The notes below the pieces were generated by a model. It ran no database searches. It worked only from the letters and a program-made list of their open reading frames with translations, and was not told the origin of the DNA. From positions 186,001 to 250,000 of the forward strand of contig JAJIRX010000500.1 in NCBI GenBank assembly GCA_023853785.1: a stretch of DNA of 64,000 nucleotides, read 5' to 3'. The stretch is from Psilocybe azurescens (Eukaryota; Basidiomycota; Agaricomycetes; Agaricales; Agrocybaceae). The first letter of the stretch is position 1; each line of letters begins with the position of its first letter. Shown here piece by piece: positions 38,300 through 51,330 of the stretch. The position numbers and the translations under genes are program-made.

Positions 38300-39481
38300 A
38301 TGGCCCCACTGATACTGGCCGTGCTGCTATCTCTAGTATGCCTTGTTTCTGCTTTGCCCCAACTATCCCCACGGCCACTTGTAATATGGCATGGTCTTGG
38401 TTCGTAAAATGGGGCATAATAGGCCGCAGCTCTGTTCCGAGTCTCATAACATGTTATGTAGGTGATTCTCATTCGTCCCCGGGAATGCTTCAATTCGCGT
38501 CCTTAATCAAGGATGTCCATCCCGGAATATTCGTTCACTCTATCTTCATAGAACAAGACCTCGACAAAGATAGGCAAGCTGGATTTGTATGTCTATTTCG
38601 ACTGCCCCAGCCTGATTCTTGATGTGCGTGCTTAATCATGTTTATTTAGTATGGAAACGTCAACGACCAGATTGAACTCGTGGCCACACAACTCGCCAAT
38701 ATTCCAGAACTTGAGAATGGATTCGACGCTATAGGTTTCTCGCAAGGTCTCTTTATTGCCTTTCTTCTTTTCAGACCAGAGGAGACTGAACAGCTGACCT
38801 CCAGGTGGTCAATTTCTTCGTGCTTACGTTGAAAGATACAACCTTCCTCCTGTTAATAATTTGATCACTTTTGGATCACAGCACATGGGAATATCGGATA
38901 TCCCTGCATGCAATAGATATGACTTGCTTTGCCAAATTGCTCGAAGGACCATAAGGCAGGCTGTTTATGGCGATTGGGCCCAAGAGAATCTAATTCAGGT
39001 AAGGCCTACATCGGAATCCTCACAGTGCACTGATGCATTACCCGTACGCAGGCTCAGTACTTCCGGGATCCCTGGAACCTGGAAAAATATCTTGCCGCCA
39101 ACCATTTTCTCACATCCATCAATAATGAAGTCGTTGCGACCCGCAATGCAACCTATGCCCGCAACCTTACTGCCCTGAAGAATCTTGTTCTCGTGCTCTT
39201 TACAGATGATAAGACTGTCGTTCCAAAAGAAAGTGCATGGTTTGGATCTGAGGTAGTTGAGGAAGAACGGAGTAGATCTCAGCAAGTGTCCTTTTTTTTC
39301 TTCCTCTGAGCCCGCCATACTGCCTATGCGTCGCCAGCCTATCTATCTTGAAGATTGGATAGGACTACGTGAGCTGGATGCACGTAATGGAATTATATTT
39401 GAGACGTGTAAAGGGGAGCATATGCAGTTGAGTGGGTGTTGGAAGGATTTGGTTATTAAATTTGCGGGCGGTAGAGACTGA
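38300..39481 (+). CDS. PPT1: Palmitoyl-protein thioesterase
   Basis: A lysosomal/vacuolar alpha/beta hydrolase that removes palmitate from cysteines of S-acylated proteins. The start MAPLILAVLLSLVCLVSAL is a clear signal peptide. Then RPLVIWHGLGDSHSSPGML, its Gly codon split by a 64-nt-class intron, gives the oxyanion-side motif. The catalytic serine is in GFSQGGQFLRAYVE (about 38729 and across the next intron). NNLITFGSQHMGISDIP, ARRTIRQAVYGDWAQENL and YFRDPWNLEKYL follow. Near the end an Asp in FTDDKTVVPKESAWFG and the catalytic His in CKGEHMQL complete the triad. The TGA is at 39479-39481. Length of about 315 residues matches the family. All splice joins keep frame. Confidence 0.92.
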
Positions 39482-39773
39482 TATCCTATTTGTTAATGTA
39501 TTGGCTTGAAATGGATAGCATTATTTTGCAGACTGTACTACATTAAAATTCCGGATATCTTGATTCGGCAGAAGGTCGCTTGAATCCTATCATCTATGGC
39601 ATTGGCATTATACAAAGTCGCGTCGCGATAGATAATCACGTGATTTTATTGTTTTGTTGATGCCATTGCCACTATTCCGGTTATTACTTGGTATTCCACT
39701 TCACAAAGTTACGCGTTCTGCTCAACCCTGCTCAACCACGCTTCCTGGATGACCGACTAGTCACGACGCGTCT

Positions 39774-42700
39774 ATGGCCACATACACACCCACAGTCACT
39801 CCCCGCCTCAGGATGATGAGAAATTCTCAAGTCAATTATGACCGGAGCGGTCAGACAGCATCTACATCTGAACCTGGTCCTTCACGTCTGCCCGAATTTT
39901 CGCAACTCATCGACGTAAACCTAAACGATATGGCCATGTCGGACACAACTGAACAACCGAGTGGTTCCAGGGTCTCAACTCCGTCTACTGTCACTCGCCT
40001 GGATACTCCTGCCGAAGCGCTGCGTGCCCTTCTCTCGCGTCTCCCTGCAGAAAAACCGAGTCCTGTCCGCTCTCGTTCTCCTTCCCAACAATATCCCTCG
40101 GAGAGAGAATCGGATTACGACATATCAGAGCTCGCGGATGCGACGACAAGCAGAGCGCAAGAAAGTCTCAAGGATATATTCTCCAAAGCTCGTCGGGATT
40201 CCGACATATCGCAAACGTCAAGGCCTAGGCGTTACAGTGCTGATACCAGCGACGTTGACCCGACCCCGAAATTCGTTAAAGATAAAACGATCAGCAAGGG
40301 AAAGCAGAGAAGCTTGAGCGACGATGATATTGACCAACGGAGTCGTGAGCCGTTTTATCCCATTTTTGTTGGCCGTCCTGATCACAGGGAGTAGAATCAC
40401 CACGCATGAATAAAACCGCTACGCGTTCCAAAGTATCTCCCCGACCTGTCACGATGGAGTTCTTGCGCGAACGTTTTAGTGACTCGTTCGTCTCACCAGA
40501 AGTAGCTCAACGACTTGAATTCTCCGCCCGTGAGTTCCGAGCAATATACATCTAAACCTGTCGTAATGATATGTTTAAAGATCGCTCTGGCAGACAGGCA
40601 TTCCAACGCAACCTCGACGCGTCTATGGCTTCTCCCCCTATGGCAACGAGCACACCTCAACAGTCATTGAGGATGTCTGTTAATGAACAATTTCACACAA
40701 GTCAGTCTGCTAGTTATATATATACATTTGAGCATGTTTAATGGGCGAAATCCAGACTTACTCGAATCAGACACAGAGATGCAGCAAGCAATCGATGGAT
40801 TGGACGAATATGACGATATCTCAAATCGTCGTTCAAGTAAGGAAACATTATATTATCTCGTGCTAAACCTTAAACTATCCTCATAGTCTCACCCCCGCCT
40901 ACCATACGAAAGGGATCCAAGTGGTTGACCGAAAAGCACAATTCTTCACATCTTCACCAACAGTCCAGTCCTGGATATGATTTGCATCGCACTCGTAGGC
41001 ATAATTTGAGCAACTCCATGATCCTGTCTCACTTACTCAATAGCTTCCCAATTCACTGCGGAGTCAAGATACGCCCAAGATGAACAAAATGAGGTTGAGG
41101 AGGTCGAGATCTCTCTCAAATCTAATCTTGACTGGGACAAGTCACGCAACGAACGTAAACGACACCGACACAGCCATGCTGAAGAACAAGAGGAGGTTGA
41201 CGAGGTTGAGGATTCACTCAAAGTTGACCTTGAGTGGGACAAGTCGCGGAGCAGACGTGAATGGCAGAGTTTTGGTGGTCAGGAAGATGATCAAGAGGAA
41301 ATTGATGAAGTGGACCTTTCTCTTAAAACCGGCACTGAATGGGATGAGTCACGGAACCGACATGAACGGCAGAATTTGTATGGCCACACCGATTTTCATC
41401 AACAGCGATCAGCCACTTTGTCATCTATGGAGTTGACTTCCCCTCTCGGAGAACCTGCAGCAGTCACCCATAACATTCGGACTACTTATTCAAGAAACAT
41501 AGATGTGGATGAAGGCTGTGAGTCATTCGTTATTTTCTCTGTTACGAAACGTTGAATGAATAGTAGCTCATCAAAATAATACCTACGCTGAAAGCCATGA
41601 AAGGTCGAACTCCAGGTCGTCTTAATCATTTTTCTGCCTTGTAATCGTACTGACATTTCTTACGCATATATCAGTCGCTCTCGGCAGCATCCTGTCTCAT
41701 CTTCCCGAAGAAGGTCATCGTCGCCGTCTTTTATGATGAGTCTTGACGAAGCATCTGTGGAAAGCAAACATGAACAGGATCGCAAATGGGACTCGCCTCA
41801 TTCATGGCACCGGTCGAATTCTGATCGTCAGCCGAGTTTAACGCCACGGCCACTCTCGCCGGCTAGTTCCAGGGGATTGGATGGCTTCGAGATGTCCCAT
41901 CAACCGAAAGATGAAAACCAAAATTCTCGCGAGAAAAGGTCGTCTATGGGTTCTCGAGATAACACTCCATTGTCATCGCATGAATCAACTCGGGCACCTA
42001 GCCGTACTTCGTTGCAAATAATTGAGAACACCTACGTGCATGAGGATCCAAACCTACGCCGCCCCTCCAGATCCTCATCACCAGCACCTTCAGCATCGAA
42101 AAAACGATCTGCCTCACCTACTATCCCGTTGGTTCCAATAAAGCAGAAGACTTCATCTACACCTTTAAATGGAAATCAGTATGCGTCCCCTTCTCCTCTA
42201 ATGGGTGTAATAAATACACCCTCCAGGTTTATACCCACTCCATCGCGAAATAATCCATTTCACGATTCGAGCACCAAATTGACGTCGACATTGCGCAGCG
42301 AACAGAAGTCTCAATCCATACCCTCTCAGCATCAGGCTGAGTCGTCTATGGACCAAAAGGACGTAGACAAACTGCCGAGACAGATGGTATGTTCTGCGAG
42401 TATTTATTACCCGCTTGAATCAAGCTGATCCTCCTTCACACTTAGACCTCAGAGATACGGATTTCTCGTCTAGAGGCGGGACTCCTGATCTTTCAGATGA
42501 TGAAAGTCAGAAACCTAAACGTGTATCCTGGTCGAGTGCAAAGCAAACGCCATCCCGATTTTCTATTCCTTCGAGTGTGCCTCTCACTATTGGCCAAAGT
42601 ATATCTCCAAGACCCTCACCGGACCCTACAGCGTCATCATCTACCCCTCCAAGACGTCCTTCCTCTGGGAACTCTAGGCATGATTTCCAAACTCCTTCAC

Positions 42701-44345
42701 CTCCCCAAACTCTGCCAGACCTTCCAAGACCGCCTTCCAGCGACGAGTCTGATAGCGGCTCTCTACAGAATCATGCGACAACCTTGAGAGCGGAAAAAGC
42801 ACCTAAAGACTCGACTTGGCTGCGAACTCCAAGGCCTCCTGGTGCTTGGGCACAAACGCCGAGACCTTCCCGAAACCCAGCAAGCGATAGCGAGTCTGAC
42901 AATCCCTCGTCAAAATCAGTAGGTAAAGGAAAGTCGAACAAAAGTGGAGACAGTGGGACATCGTATCCTCAAACACCAATGAATCGCAACGATCGCCCGG
43001 CCAGTAGCGTTTTGGACACCGTCGGTAAAACTCCGAGGCCTCCGGGAGGCTGGCTTTCGACCCCAGTTCCAATCCATTCAGTAATTGCGGAAACCCAAAT
43101 TGCAACAGGTGGGATATCTGAGCAGAAGATAGGACTCCTTACACCCACGACCTCATTATCGAAGGGAGCTTCATTTGACCCTAAAACTCCTGGGGTTCCC
43201 GGTGGATGGCTGGCCACCCCTGCAGTAAGGAAGAGTATCTTAAAAGTTCGATTCGATCCGCACAACCAGATCGATAAACCGTCCACTCAGCAGAATGGTT
43301 TTGATACAACCACACCTTCTCACACCTTGGCTCGACCTTCTTACCAAGGCGAGGACCCTAGATTGCCACCATCTCCTTCCAGCCCCCGCAAATCCAGAGG
43401 CCCCAACATTCGTGTCGTAGATGCCTTTGGTCGAGAGCAAGATTCCATCGAGTACCAAAATAGTGAACGGAATCGAAGCATGCTTCGTGTTGTTGATGCA
43501 CTGGGCCGAGAAGTCGAGCAGACTGAACAGTCACCAGCTGAAGATGTAACCGAGATCAAATATTCTTCTCGCGGCGAACTGTTGAAGCACATTCGACGCG
43601 GGCTTGATGACCTTGCTGAGGACTTTGACGATCAAATAAAGTAAGAGTTTTCTTTGTCTCTTTCTCCGTGTGATTTCTCACTGTGTTTCGAATATGTTTC
43701 AGAGATGATGCTGAAACTGACGCCGACCGAGCTCGGATTGAAGAACTCAATAATGCGTCAAAGCAAGCTCGTAAGGCTAGAGAACGATTGCGAAGCCAGA
43801 ACGCACAGTCTGATTCGAGTGTCAATTTCGCTATTGAGCAACGAATTTCAAAGTCATTGGGCACCGCATCATGGCGGAGTAGCCGCAGATTCTGGATTAC
43901 GATGGTATTGGTTAATCTTATTTTCTTAGTATTCATTTTTCGGTAAGTGATCATCCTTTCGATTTTAATCTTTGCTGACACTGCAAGTAGAATATCGGAG
44001 CATTGGGCCAATCAGCGATACCTCAACAGTTACTACGACCCTTTTAATCCGGAACTTTATTTATACGTATCTAAGTCTGATCATTCTCTTTATCTTTTGG
44101 ACGACGATTTATCTCGCACGTCGTGGGCATCTTATGCCAGGACACTTTTTAGTGGAGGAAGAAAGACATGGTACGACTGGATGCGGGCTACTAGAGAAAT
44201 ACAGTCGTACTTGTGGAATATTTGGACTAACGACTCTACAGAGTCTCCGACCCCCGGAATGGCAGCACGTGGCTTCCTTCGTAGGACATTCAAATGTTAC
44301 TGTATATTTTTCCCCATCTTTTCTCTTTTGGCTCACACTATCTAG
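39774..44345 (+). CDS. Large Ser/Pro-rich protein with internal repeats and C-terminal membrane segment
   Basis: Unnamed, but the reading frame is long and well spliced. The ATG at 39774 opens a disordered region with LDTPAEALRALLSRL. An intron from 40344 ending in AGGGAG joins it to ESPRMNKTATRSKV. Further exons include TMEFLRERFSDSF. At 41091-41390 are three tandem copies of about 34 residues (EVEEVEISLKSNLDWDKSR type). A Ser/Pro-rich stretch follows, then three copies of a (K/R)TPxxPG(A/G)W motif at about 42820-43215. Then come KSILKVRFDP, two RVVDA(F/L)GRE motifs, a coiled coil (ARIEELNNASKQARKARERL) and one membrane segment (FWITMVLVNLIFLVFIFR) with a short far side. Possibly a nuclear-envelope or spindle-pole protein, by architecture only. 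The exact 3' end is uncertain. Confidence 0.65.
41091..41390 (+). repeat. Three tandem coding repeats (about 102-105 bp)
   Basis: Units start at 41091, 41193 and 41298. Each encodes an acidic stretch, then SLK, then a (D/E)WD(K/E)SR core and a basic/polar end. The DNA is diverged but alignable by eye. Confidence 0.75.
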
Positions 44346-44718
44346 TCTATGATATATGTAACACAACAGTGTAAAGTATGTTATCTTATAATTGCTGTAA
44401 AAGACAGAGTATACGGAGAGAAACATGAGGTAAAACATTGATCCGTGGAAAATATTCGGGGTGCTTGATGACGTCATAGGTCCTAACTGCAATAGCGGAT
44501 TCGTCGATCGTATCGAATTCATTAAAACGCTCCACCAGGCTCCACCCTAAAAAAAAATGTGGGTAATCAAGAAGGTCCACCATTACCAAATTCGTTCTAT
44601 TTCAATCCTAACTCCCACCTTCGTTATCTTCGTATATTTCTGTCCGCACAATACCTTTGATTACGCCTGAAGGACATACCACTTTTGCTGGAGAGAAAAA
44701 CTCGGTTTATGGATTACA
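44346..44718. other. Intergenic region upstream of MscS gene
   Basis: About 370 bases. The 44109-44589 minus-strand frames are treated as chance antisense. No RNA gene was seen. Confidence 0.4.
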
Positions 44719-47415
44719 ATGACGGTGAATGAACAAACATGCCAATCCCACAAGCAGCGGAACAGTTTCAAGGGAATGGAATATATCCCCGCAGAGCATC
44801 GCGCGTCTTTTCAGGAACAAGTAGACTCATCTGGCTCAGAAAGCACAGCAACAAACCTGTCAGACGGATTCAACTGGTCGGAGGATGAGCAGTCGCAATC
44901 AAACGATGGAAATGCAGAACCAATTCGGTCAAAGAGAGGGCGACGTATGTGGTTGGCTTTCATGAAGCTTGCTAGACCTATCAGAGTTTTTATCATTGGA
45001 CTTATTGGCGTCGCCCTCTTGATCACTCCCCTCGTCGTCGTAAATCTGCGCTTTCAAGACAGCATTATCAAAACGCAAGTTCATGTCTGGTCGCTATGGT
45101 TCTCCATTACTTGGGCTGCCAGTTGCGGCACGTATCTCTTGGTGGACATGATCCCTGGCATTGTTATTGCTCTTACTGGCCTCTTCGGAGGCCAAACTGA
45201 ACGGTTGAAGATCCAAGTGGAGGTACGTTTTCGACCTTTATTTAAATCTCGGCCAATCTCACGAGACAATTACAGTTGGTTCTAGCTGTAAAGGCTTGGC
45301 TGAAGCTTGCGTTAGACATAGCATGGGCCTGGATTGCTTTATCTGTTATTCGTACAGTATACAATCCATTCGGAATGTATTGGACGATTATCAACCGCCT
45401 GATGCAGGTATGGTATTCTTTCTTTATTTTGACAAAACATGGCATTTGACCCATAATCATCGCGATGTAAGGCCTTTTTTCTCTGCAGGCATCATTATCT
45501 TCGTCGAAAAGTTATTTTTGCAATTTGTAGCCATCAACTTCCATCAAAAGGCTCTTGCTGACCGCCTGGCTGAAAACCAACTTGGTTTGAAGGCGCTGGA
45601 TTATCTATCCAATGTTCACCCATACTCAGCCAAAAGGCGGCTTACAATAAACGTACCCATAAAGCAACAGGCTCCACTGCAACATTTGATGGGACGACTT
45701 ATCGCACGCCAAATACAACATCCTCCAGCAATGAAACATCTCCCATCATCAGCAAAGAAACCACTCCTTTCGGCGAACCAAAGGTGTCTTCCAAGCCGGC
45801 AAGACCACCCAAGCGAAAGAAGAAGATGACTAGCGTCATTGTCGACCAAGTGCGTCTCTACACGTATGGTTCGCTAAATCCAATATTGACCGTGAAATCA
45901 GGTTGGCGAAGCAATTGGTCAAGTAGCGCTGAAGAACTCTAAATTCAACAGAAAAGGTGGTTATGGAGGACTTCATTCTGCAAGACGGTTGGCGAGGAAA
46001 TTGTTCGCCGCTCTCAGCGATGTCAACCCCCAAGATCTCATCTTATTGTTGAAGGTCGGTTGAGTGATAACAGAAGTTTTACTCCGCTTATTGATTATTC
46101 ATGTTACAGATTTTTATCCATACTTTCATTCTACTGCTGAGGCTGTACGTTGTAATTTAAGCTGAAAGGTCACTTGATATGCTGATTCATATGTAGCACG
46201 AGGCATTTGCTCTATTCGACAAGGATGGGAATGGGGACATATCTAAACGCGAGATGCGCGAAGCCGTTCAACGAATCTACCGAGAACGCAAGTCTTTAAT
46301 CTCAGGGCTCAAGGTAGGTTTTGTCTTCTGAGATATTTCTGGATGCTTACAACACCGGATAGGATGTTGGTTCGATAGTTGCCAAACTCGATGCTGTACT
46401 CCTATGTGTTGCACTGATACTAATTGTCTTCATATTCTTGCTCATATTCAATCGCTCGAATACCCTCGCATCCCTTGTTCCATTGGCCACAGTTGTTCTG
46501 GGCTTCTCATTCGTTTTTGGACATTCTGCTCAGACCTTGTTTGAATCGGTTTGTGGTGTTGATTCTTTCCATGTATTCGAGCAGCTAATCTGGCTCCCTC
46601 GGAGTAGTTAATTTTCATCTTTTCCACGCACGTCTTCGATGTCGGAGATCTTGTAATGATAGACGATCAGGTAAGCGTAATCGCCAAGAAACCTTACGCA
46701 TCATCAAATTCCAACTTGCTTCATTTGCAGGTTTTATTTGTGAAGGAGTTCGGACTATTTTCAACGACATTCCGCCGAGTCGACGGTCAAGAAGTTATCG
46801 CGCCGAATTCCTTGCTATCGAGTACGAAACTCGTTCACAATGTGCGCCGCAGCAAATCTATGTATGTTTGACGACTTAAAAGAGATCAAATACAAATGCT
46901 AACATTGGCTTGAAGGTGGGAAACAACACAGTTAATAGTTTCATACGACACTCCCATGGAAGCCATTGAACAGCTGCGGATAAAAATTATTGCCTATATG
47001 AATACAAACAGCCGCGAATGGTCAGATTGTGCGTTGAATATCGACAAGATGCAATACCAGAATGCAATTTACCTCAATGTGGGAATGGAGCGTGAGTGAT
47101 TTTAACTCGACATTCGTGTCTCATATTCATATATTTTCAGATCGACCAAATTGGCAGGACTGGGGAGGTCGATGGACTCGAAGAACAGCATTCATGCGAA
47201 ACCTAAAAACTATACTTGAGGAGCTTGAAATCCGTTATACAATGCCGGTCCAACCAGTTCTATTGCCACAGGGTGATCCAGCTGCCTCGCGGAAAGGACC
47301 ACCTATTCAGGATCCTCCTTCAGGAAGGTACAGGAGTGATGCCTCTATGCTGGGTAATGCTGGATTTTTCCAGGCTGGGGATTATGGTCGCCCTTCGGGA
47401 CCTTTGTTTAGATGA
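44719..47415 (+). CDS. MscS-family mechanosensitive channel with EF-hand (Msy1/Msy2-like)
   Basis: A fungal ER/plasma membrane mechanosensitive channel with calcium sensing, as in S. pombe Msy1/Msy2. A polar N-terminus is followed by several helices (VFIIGLIGVALLITPLVVVN, SLWFSITWAASCGTYLLVDM). A cytosolic part holds one EF-hand (DKDGNGDISKREM, about 46210-46260, with all calcium ligands present). Then come the pore-side helices (LVPLATVVLGFSFVFGHS) and the MscS beta domain (FDVGDLVMIDDQ, RRVDGQEVIAPNSLL). The tail ends GPLFR-TGA at 47413-47415. Two frame problems occur. After the LMQ donor near 45410 the next exon fits if the T6 run at 45475-45480 has one base fewer. The A4 run at 45632-45635 needs one more to give SAKKAAYNKRTHK. 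Confidence 0.88.
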
Positions 47416-47492
47416 GCGTAGCCAGCCAAATATAGTAAGAGTAGACTTGGTGTAAAAATATATAAAGCATTTCTTTCTCAACTTCGTTCCAC

Positions 47493-49871
47493 ATGCAAGG
47501 AGAATTCCAAACTCTACTTTCATCGTTAGAATCCTTCCAGAAGCAAGATATCTTCCCAAGAGAGGCGGCTCACCCATTCGCTATCGCTGCTCCTGCAACC
47601 TGTGGTCTTTTACAAGATCTAATTAACGTCGCCGATCAAGTGTCGCATTCATTAGGGATCTACGACACTTCCACTCAGTGGTCAAATGCGAAATTGACTT
47701 CTCTATTGCGCCAGCATACCTCTATTGAACATACTTCTTATTCTGTCAGCTAGATTCCCTCATAGCAGAATTACTCAACTCACATGGCACTAGTCAGCAA
47801 GGAATGTTCAGCACCTCATCGAAGCCCTGTCTAAACGTCCTGACGTGATTTACGGAGAAAACGTTCCATTGCTCGAAGCGTCTTTCCCTCAATGGTGCAT
47901 CGAACAACTAGCAAACTGGGGGACCTCTATCGGGATGGAGACGTTCAAGGAAAGCAGGGAAGGAGGGTCAACAGTGATGCTAGCAGGGAAGGTTTTGGTT
48001 ATTGATGTCGACTTCTCTATCAAGCACGACAACCCCCTTAAACCGGTGCTCACCGTCGCCAATGTCAAAACTTCGAATGCCTTACTTCCTGGAAGCACGA
48101 ATCCTACCACGTCTACCATGCTCGACGCCTATTTAGCGGACAGCATTGAGAAATATTGCACAGAAATGCAGAAAAGTGAAACCACCCGCAATCCATTGTA
48201 TGCTGCTATCCTTCGTAAAGCTGTGTTGAACGACCTTCGGTATCTTGTGCTGCTTGATAGTCTAGCTAGTCGGAAAGATGATGGAGGTGTTCGCTGGTTC
48301 ACTGACATTGATGAGCTTTGCCCTACCTTGATTGGCGTAGCTACAAGTGAGGCGGAAACCATTGCTGCGTGAGCTCTTCCTTAATTATTTCAACTTGGAG
48401 AATCTCAATAGTTTCTTCAGGTCACTGTCATTGCCGAAAGCTCCGCTGGATATATTCTTACTTCGTTCCCATTCGTTGCCCCTCCCATATCTTACCTTAC
48501 CCTCCATCTCTTTTTTGACATATCTATCTCCCGCGGCCTACCTTTCTCTTATTCGAAAAGTCCCAAATCCTCCTGAAGATGGAAACTATCCTCCTATTGA
48601 CATCGGACGTTTTTCTCTCAAGTCCCACCTGGATGTCCTTGGAAAAGGCGTCACAGTGGCTACTTTGTCGCTTGAAAAACTTTCTGAGGCCCATTTGTAT
48701 TCACAGTCAATGTTCATGCAGAATATGACTGCAAGGCCGACTTTTCCACTTTCTCCATCCTCAGCCGAATTGGATCACACATTTTCCCAGCTTGACAACT
48801 TTAATGTTGACGTCGATTCTCAAGATACCAGTCAGGCATCGGGTCCATATTCATGGGTACTGGACTTTACAGAACGTGGAAAGCGCTCTGGAGTTGTAAT
48901 GAGTCAATCAAGGATGAAAGCGATAGAACTTGTTGTGAACCCGTTAGGAGGGGGCGATGGTATGAGCGATGTCACCGATATGCTATCATTTGGCACAGGA
49001 AGCTGGATTGACCTTTTGGTGCGTTGTTTGCTAACATGATGCATCAGGACGCTAATTCTATCCTACAGCTTAATCCCGGAAATACGGTGTCGCCAGAGCG
49101 CTACACTGCTTTATATGTAAGCTTGCATACCCTGGCAGAATGGCTTCAGCCGTAATATGATATTTTAATACCAGAGATCTCCGAACCTTTTGCATCCACC
49201 TCTACAACTACGTCTCACAGCACCTGAAGAACCCGGTTTTATCCTCGAACGCATACCAGTGCACAGCATAAAGGAAGTATGGGGTATTTTGGAGGCAAGT
49301 TCTACAAAAAGCGCACATTTTATTCAACATTTAAACTCTTCACGACACTTAATAGGTTGTCAGAGAACAATGCTGGCTTAATGAGGTTCTTCTCGGCTGC
49401 CATTGGACGCCCGAAGGATTGAAGTCTGAAGAAGAAGACATAGTCGACGAGACATCAGCAACGGAGGATGAACTTGAAGCCATATTATCAGGCACGTTCC
49501 AGCACCAATAGTATATAAAACAACCTCTCATTCCAGAAATAGGGACCAATATACCTCGCAAAATTCCTGTCAACGTTTTCTTACCGGCTGGAATCCCAAC
49601 AGACAACCTATTTGGGCCTACAGAACTTGGCTTTGTAAATGTGTCAGGCCCTAAGATATTGATGACTTCTCCGGAGAGATCACCCATTTCTGGTTTGGTA
49701 GAGATAACGGTGACTCATGATGACACAAAACCTCGGGGTATATCCGTAGAGATCCAAGGCGCAATGGGCTCTGATCTCAAAAATGGGTATCTAGAAGAAG
49801 TCTGTCGTCGTGGAGGAACCCTGGGACTGTCTGGGCGGGTATGGGCAAGCGGGCATGGGGTCTCTTCATAG
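47493..49871 (+). CDS. MED1: Mediator complex subunit 1
   Basis: A nuclear Mediator middle-module subunit linking activators to RNA polymerase II. It starts 77 bases after the MscS stop on the same strand. The protein opens MQGEFQTLLSSLESFQ. The central Med1 domain includes GSTVMLAGKVLVIDVDF, MLDAYLADSIEKYC, IFLLRSHSLPLPYLTLP and FLTYLSPAAYLSLIR. It continues through SWVLDFTERGKRSGVVMSQ to a C-terminal half with IPVHSIKEVWGILEVVREQ, its last exons joined at about 49265-49350. The TAG/TGA-flanked end falls at 49871. Size of about 700 residues fits fungal Med1. The family call rests on the leucine-rich LPLPYLT/YLSPAAYL segment and overall layout. Confidence 0.72.
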
Positions 49872-49954
49872 ATATTATCATATGTTGAGTACAATTTGTC
49901 TTGCCATGGTGGAGCATAGATACAATGAAAAATAAATATGTCCTCCTAGATATC

Positions 49955-50857
49955 TCATCTAATCTCGTCGATCTTTTGAATAGTTTCTTGCGACGTCTTT
50001 TCTGATGAAGAGACTTCTGGGCCTGGATTTGGTGTAGGCTGTAATAACACCATGCTTTTCACCTAGGATTTCGGATTTACAAAAGGATACAAATTCGCAG
50101 AAACGAAATGCCAGATATGTACCTTTTCTTTCATATTTTCAACCACGGATGGAGTACTGGATTTCACTGCTTGATACATGGCACTTGCACGAGCTCCTGC
50201 GTTTGCAGCTCTCCTTTCCAATTCAAGCTTATCAGATAAGGGTTGACCCGCCTTGAGGCCAAGCGCCGTCAGTTCATTCAAAAGGCGACGTGTAACTGAG
50301 ACGATGCGCCAAGCGCCGTCCGTCCTGTGTTCGTTTCCTTTTTCTTGAATAATCGTGGAAATGTCTTCATAGGCTCTCCATATGATGGCATTAGCTTCCT
50401 CAGAGTGGGGCTGAACCACATCCCCGATGGCATCGAAAGCCTTGTCCAGAAGAAATCCCGCAAAGGGAATAGAGCCCACATAAGCCTTTGCGGCTTCTCG
50501 AAGGTATTTAAGAGCTTGTGCTGGAGCATCCTTTGCGAGATTTTCACGTGTCTGTCCAAGCCAAGCCATAGCAGGTTGGACGTTATCCACCACCTTCTTC
50601 GCGCCAGAATAATGATAGTATGCATAACCTATATACGTGGATCAACTTTCATTTAAGCCCAATGCAGAATTACAAGCAACTTGATAGATACCTGTTAAAA
50701 CGATGGAACCGACTCCAGCAAAGCCCCCTACCAGTCCTCCGAGAAAGGCTTTACTAGGTAGAATTCGCGGTCGTGAGGACTTGACAATGGAGTAGTTTCT
50801 TCTTTGGAACACCTGTTTGCGAATAGATATCCGTGCGCCAACCATTCGAACTGACAT
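49955..50857 (-). CDS. Hypothetical mitochondrial protein
   Basis: About 260 residues in three exons. The start at 50857 gives an Arg-rich presequence (MVGARISIRKQVFQRRNYS) and then a single Gly-rich membrane segment (FLGGLVGGFAGVGSIVLTG), a typical mitochondrial inner-membrane targeting layout. An intron ending near 50629 joins to YAYYHYSGAKKVVDNVQ. The conserved-looking body has AQALKYLREAAKAYVGSIP and FAGFLLDKAFDAIGDVV, followed by helical Ala/Arg-rich sequence. A last exon after 50062 ends QKIDEIR-TGA (49955-49957). I do not recognise a family. The 3' end is 83 bases from that of MED1, convergent. Confidence 0.72.
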
Positions 50858-51330
50858 GGTTGAAAGAAAACAGGAGAATTAAAAGCAAGTATCGTAAGGG
50901 GTTTCAACTGGATAGGCTATAAATAGGCGCCGTTATAGAACGACGTCAGGGCACAGTGCCACAGATACGCGTAATTGCTTGACCGACCGGCATCTCATCA
51001 AAAACATAACTCTAAGCGCAAAGCAATCATGGTTTGATTAACACAAATTGCTTAAGAAATATGTACTTGGGATAGTTCAGAAAGCGAGTCACCAGAATGA
51101 CCTATGTGCGAGATACGACACAGTAGATTAGCGACGCGTTCAGACATTCGTAATTTGATCTTCGGTGATAAGTGCTGACTATTTTCGCGTAGTCTTCGTT
51201 GAGACGTATCTCCACACCAGAGTTGGCTCACCATAATATTCTTCGTTGGCTTGGTGGAATGCTTCAATTCATTTTGTTTCCAAAAAAAAAAGCAGGATAT
51301 GATAAAATGGTTGTATACAGGGATAGAGGC
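50858..51330. other. Intergenic region
   Basis: About 470 bases: promoter of the mitochondrial-type gene (an A/T-rich TATTTATA on the minus strand near 50908-50917) and the 3' UTR of RPL12. No gene was seen. Confidence 0.4.
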
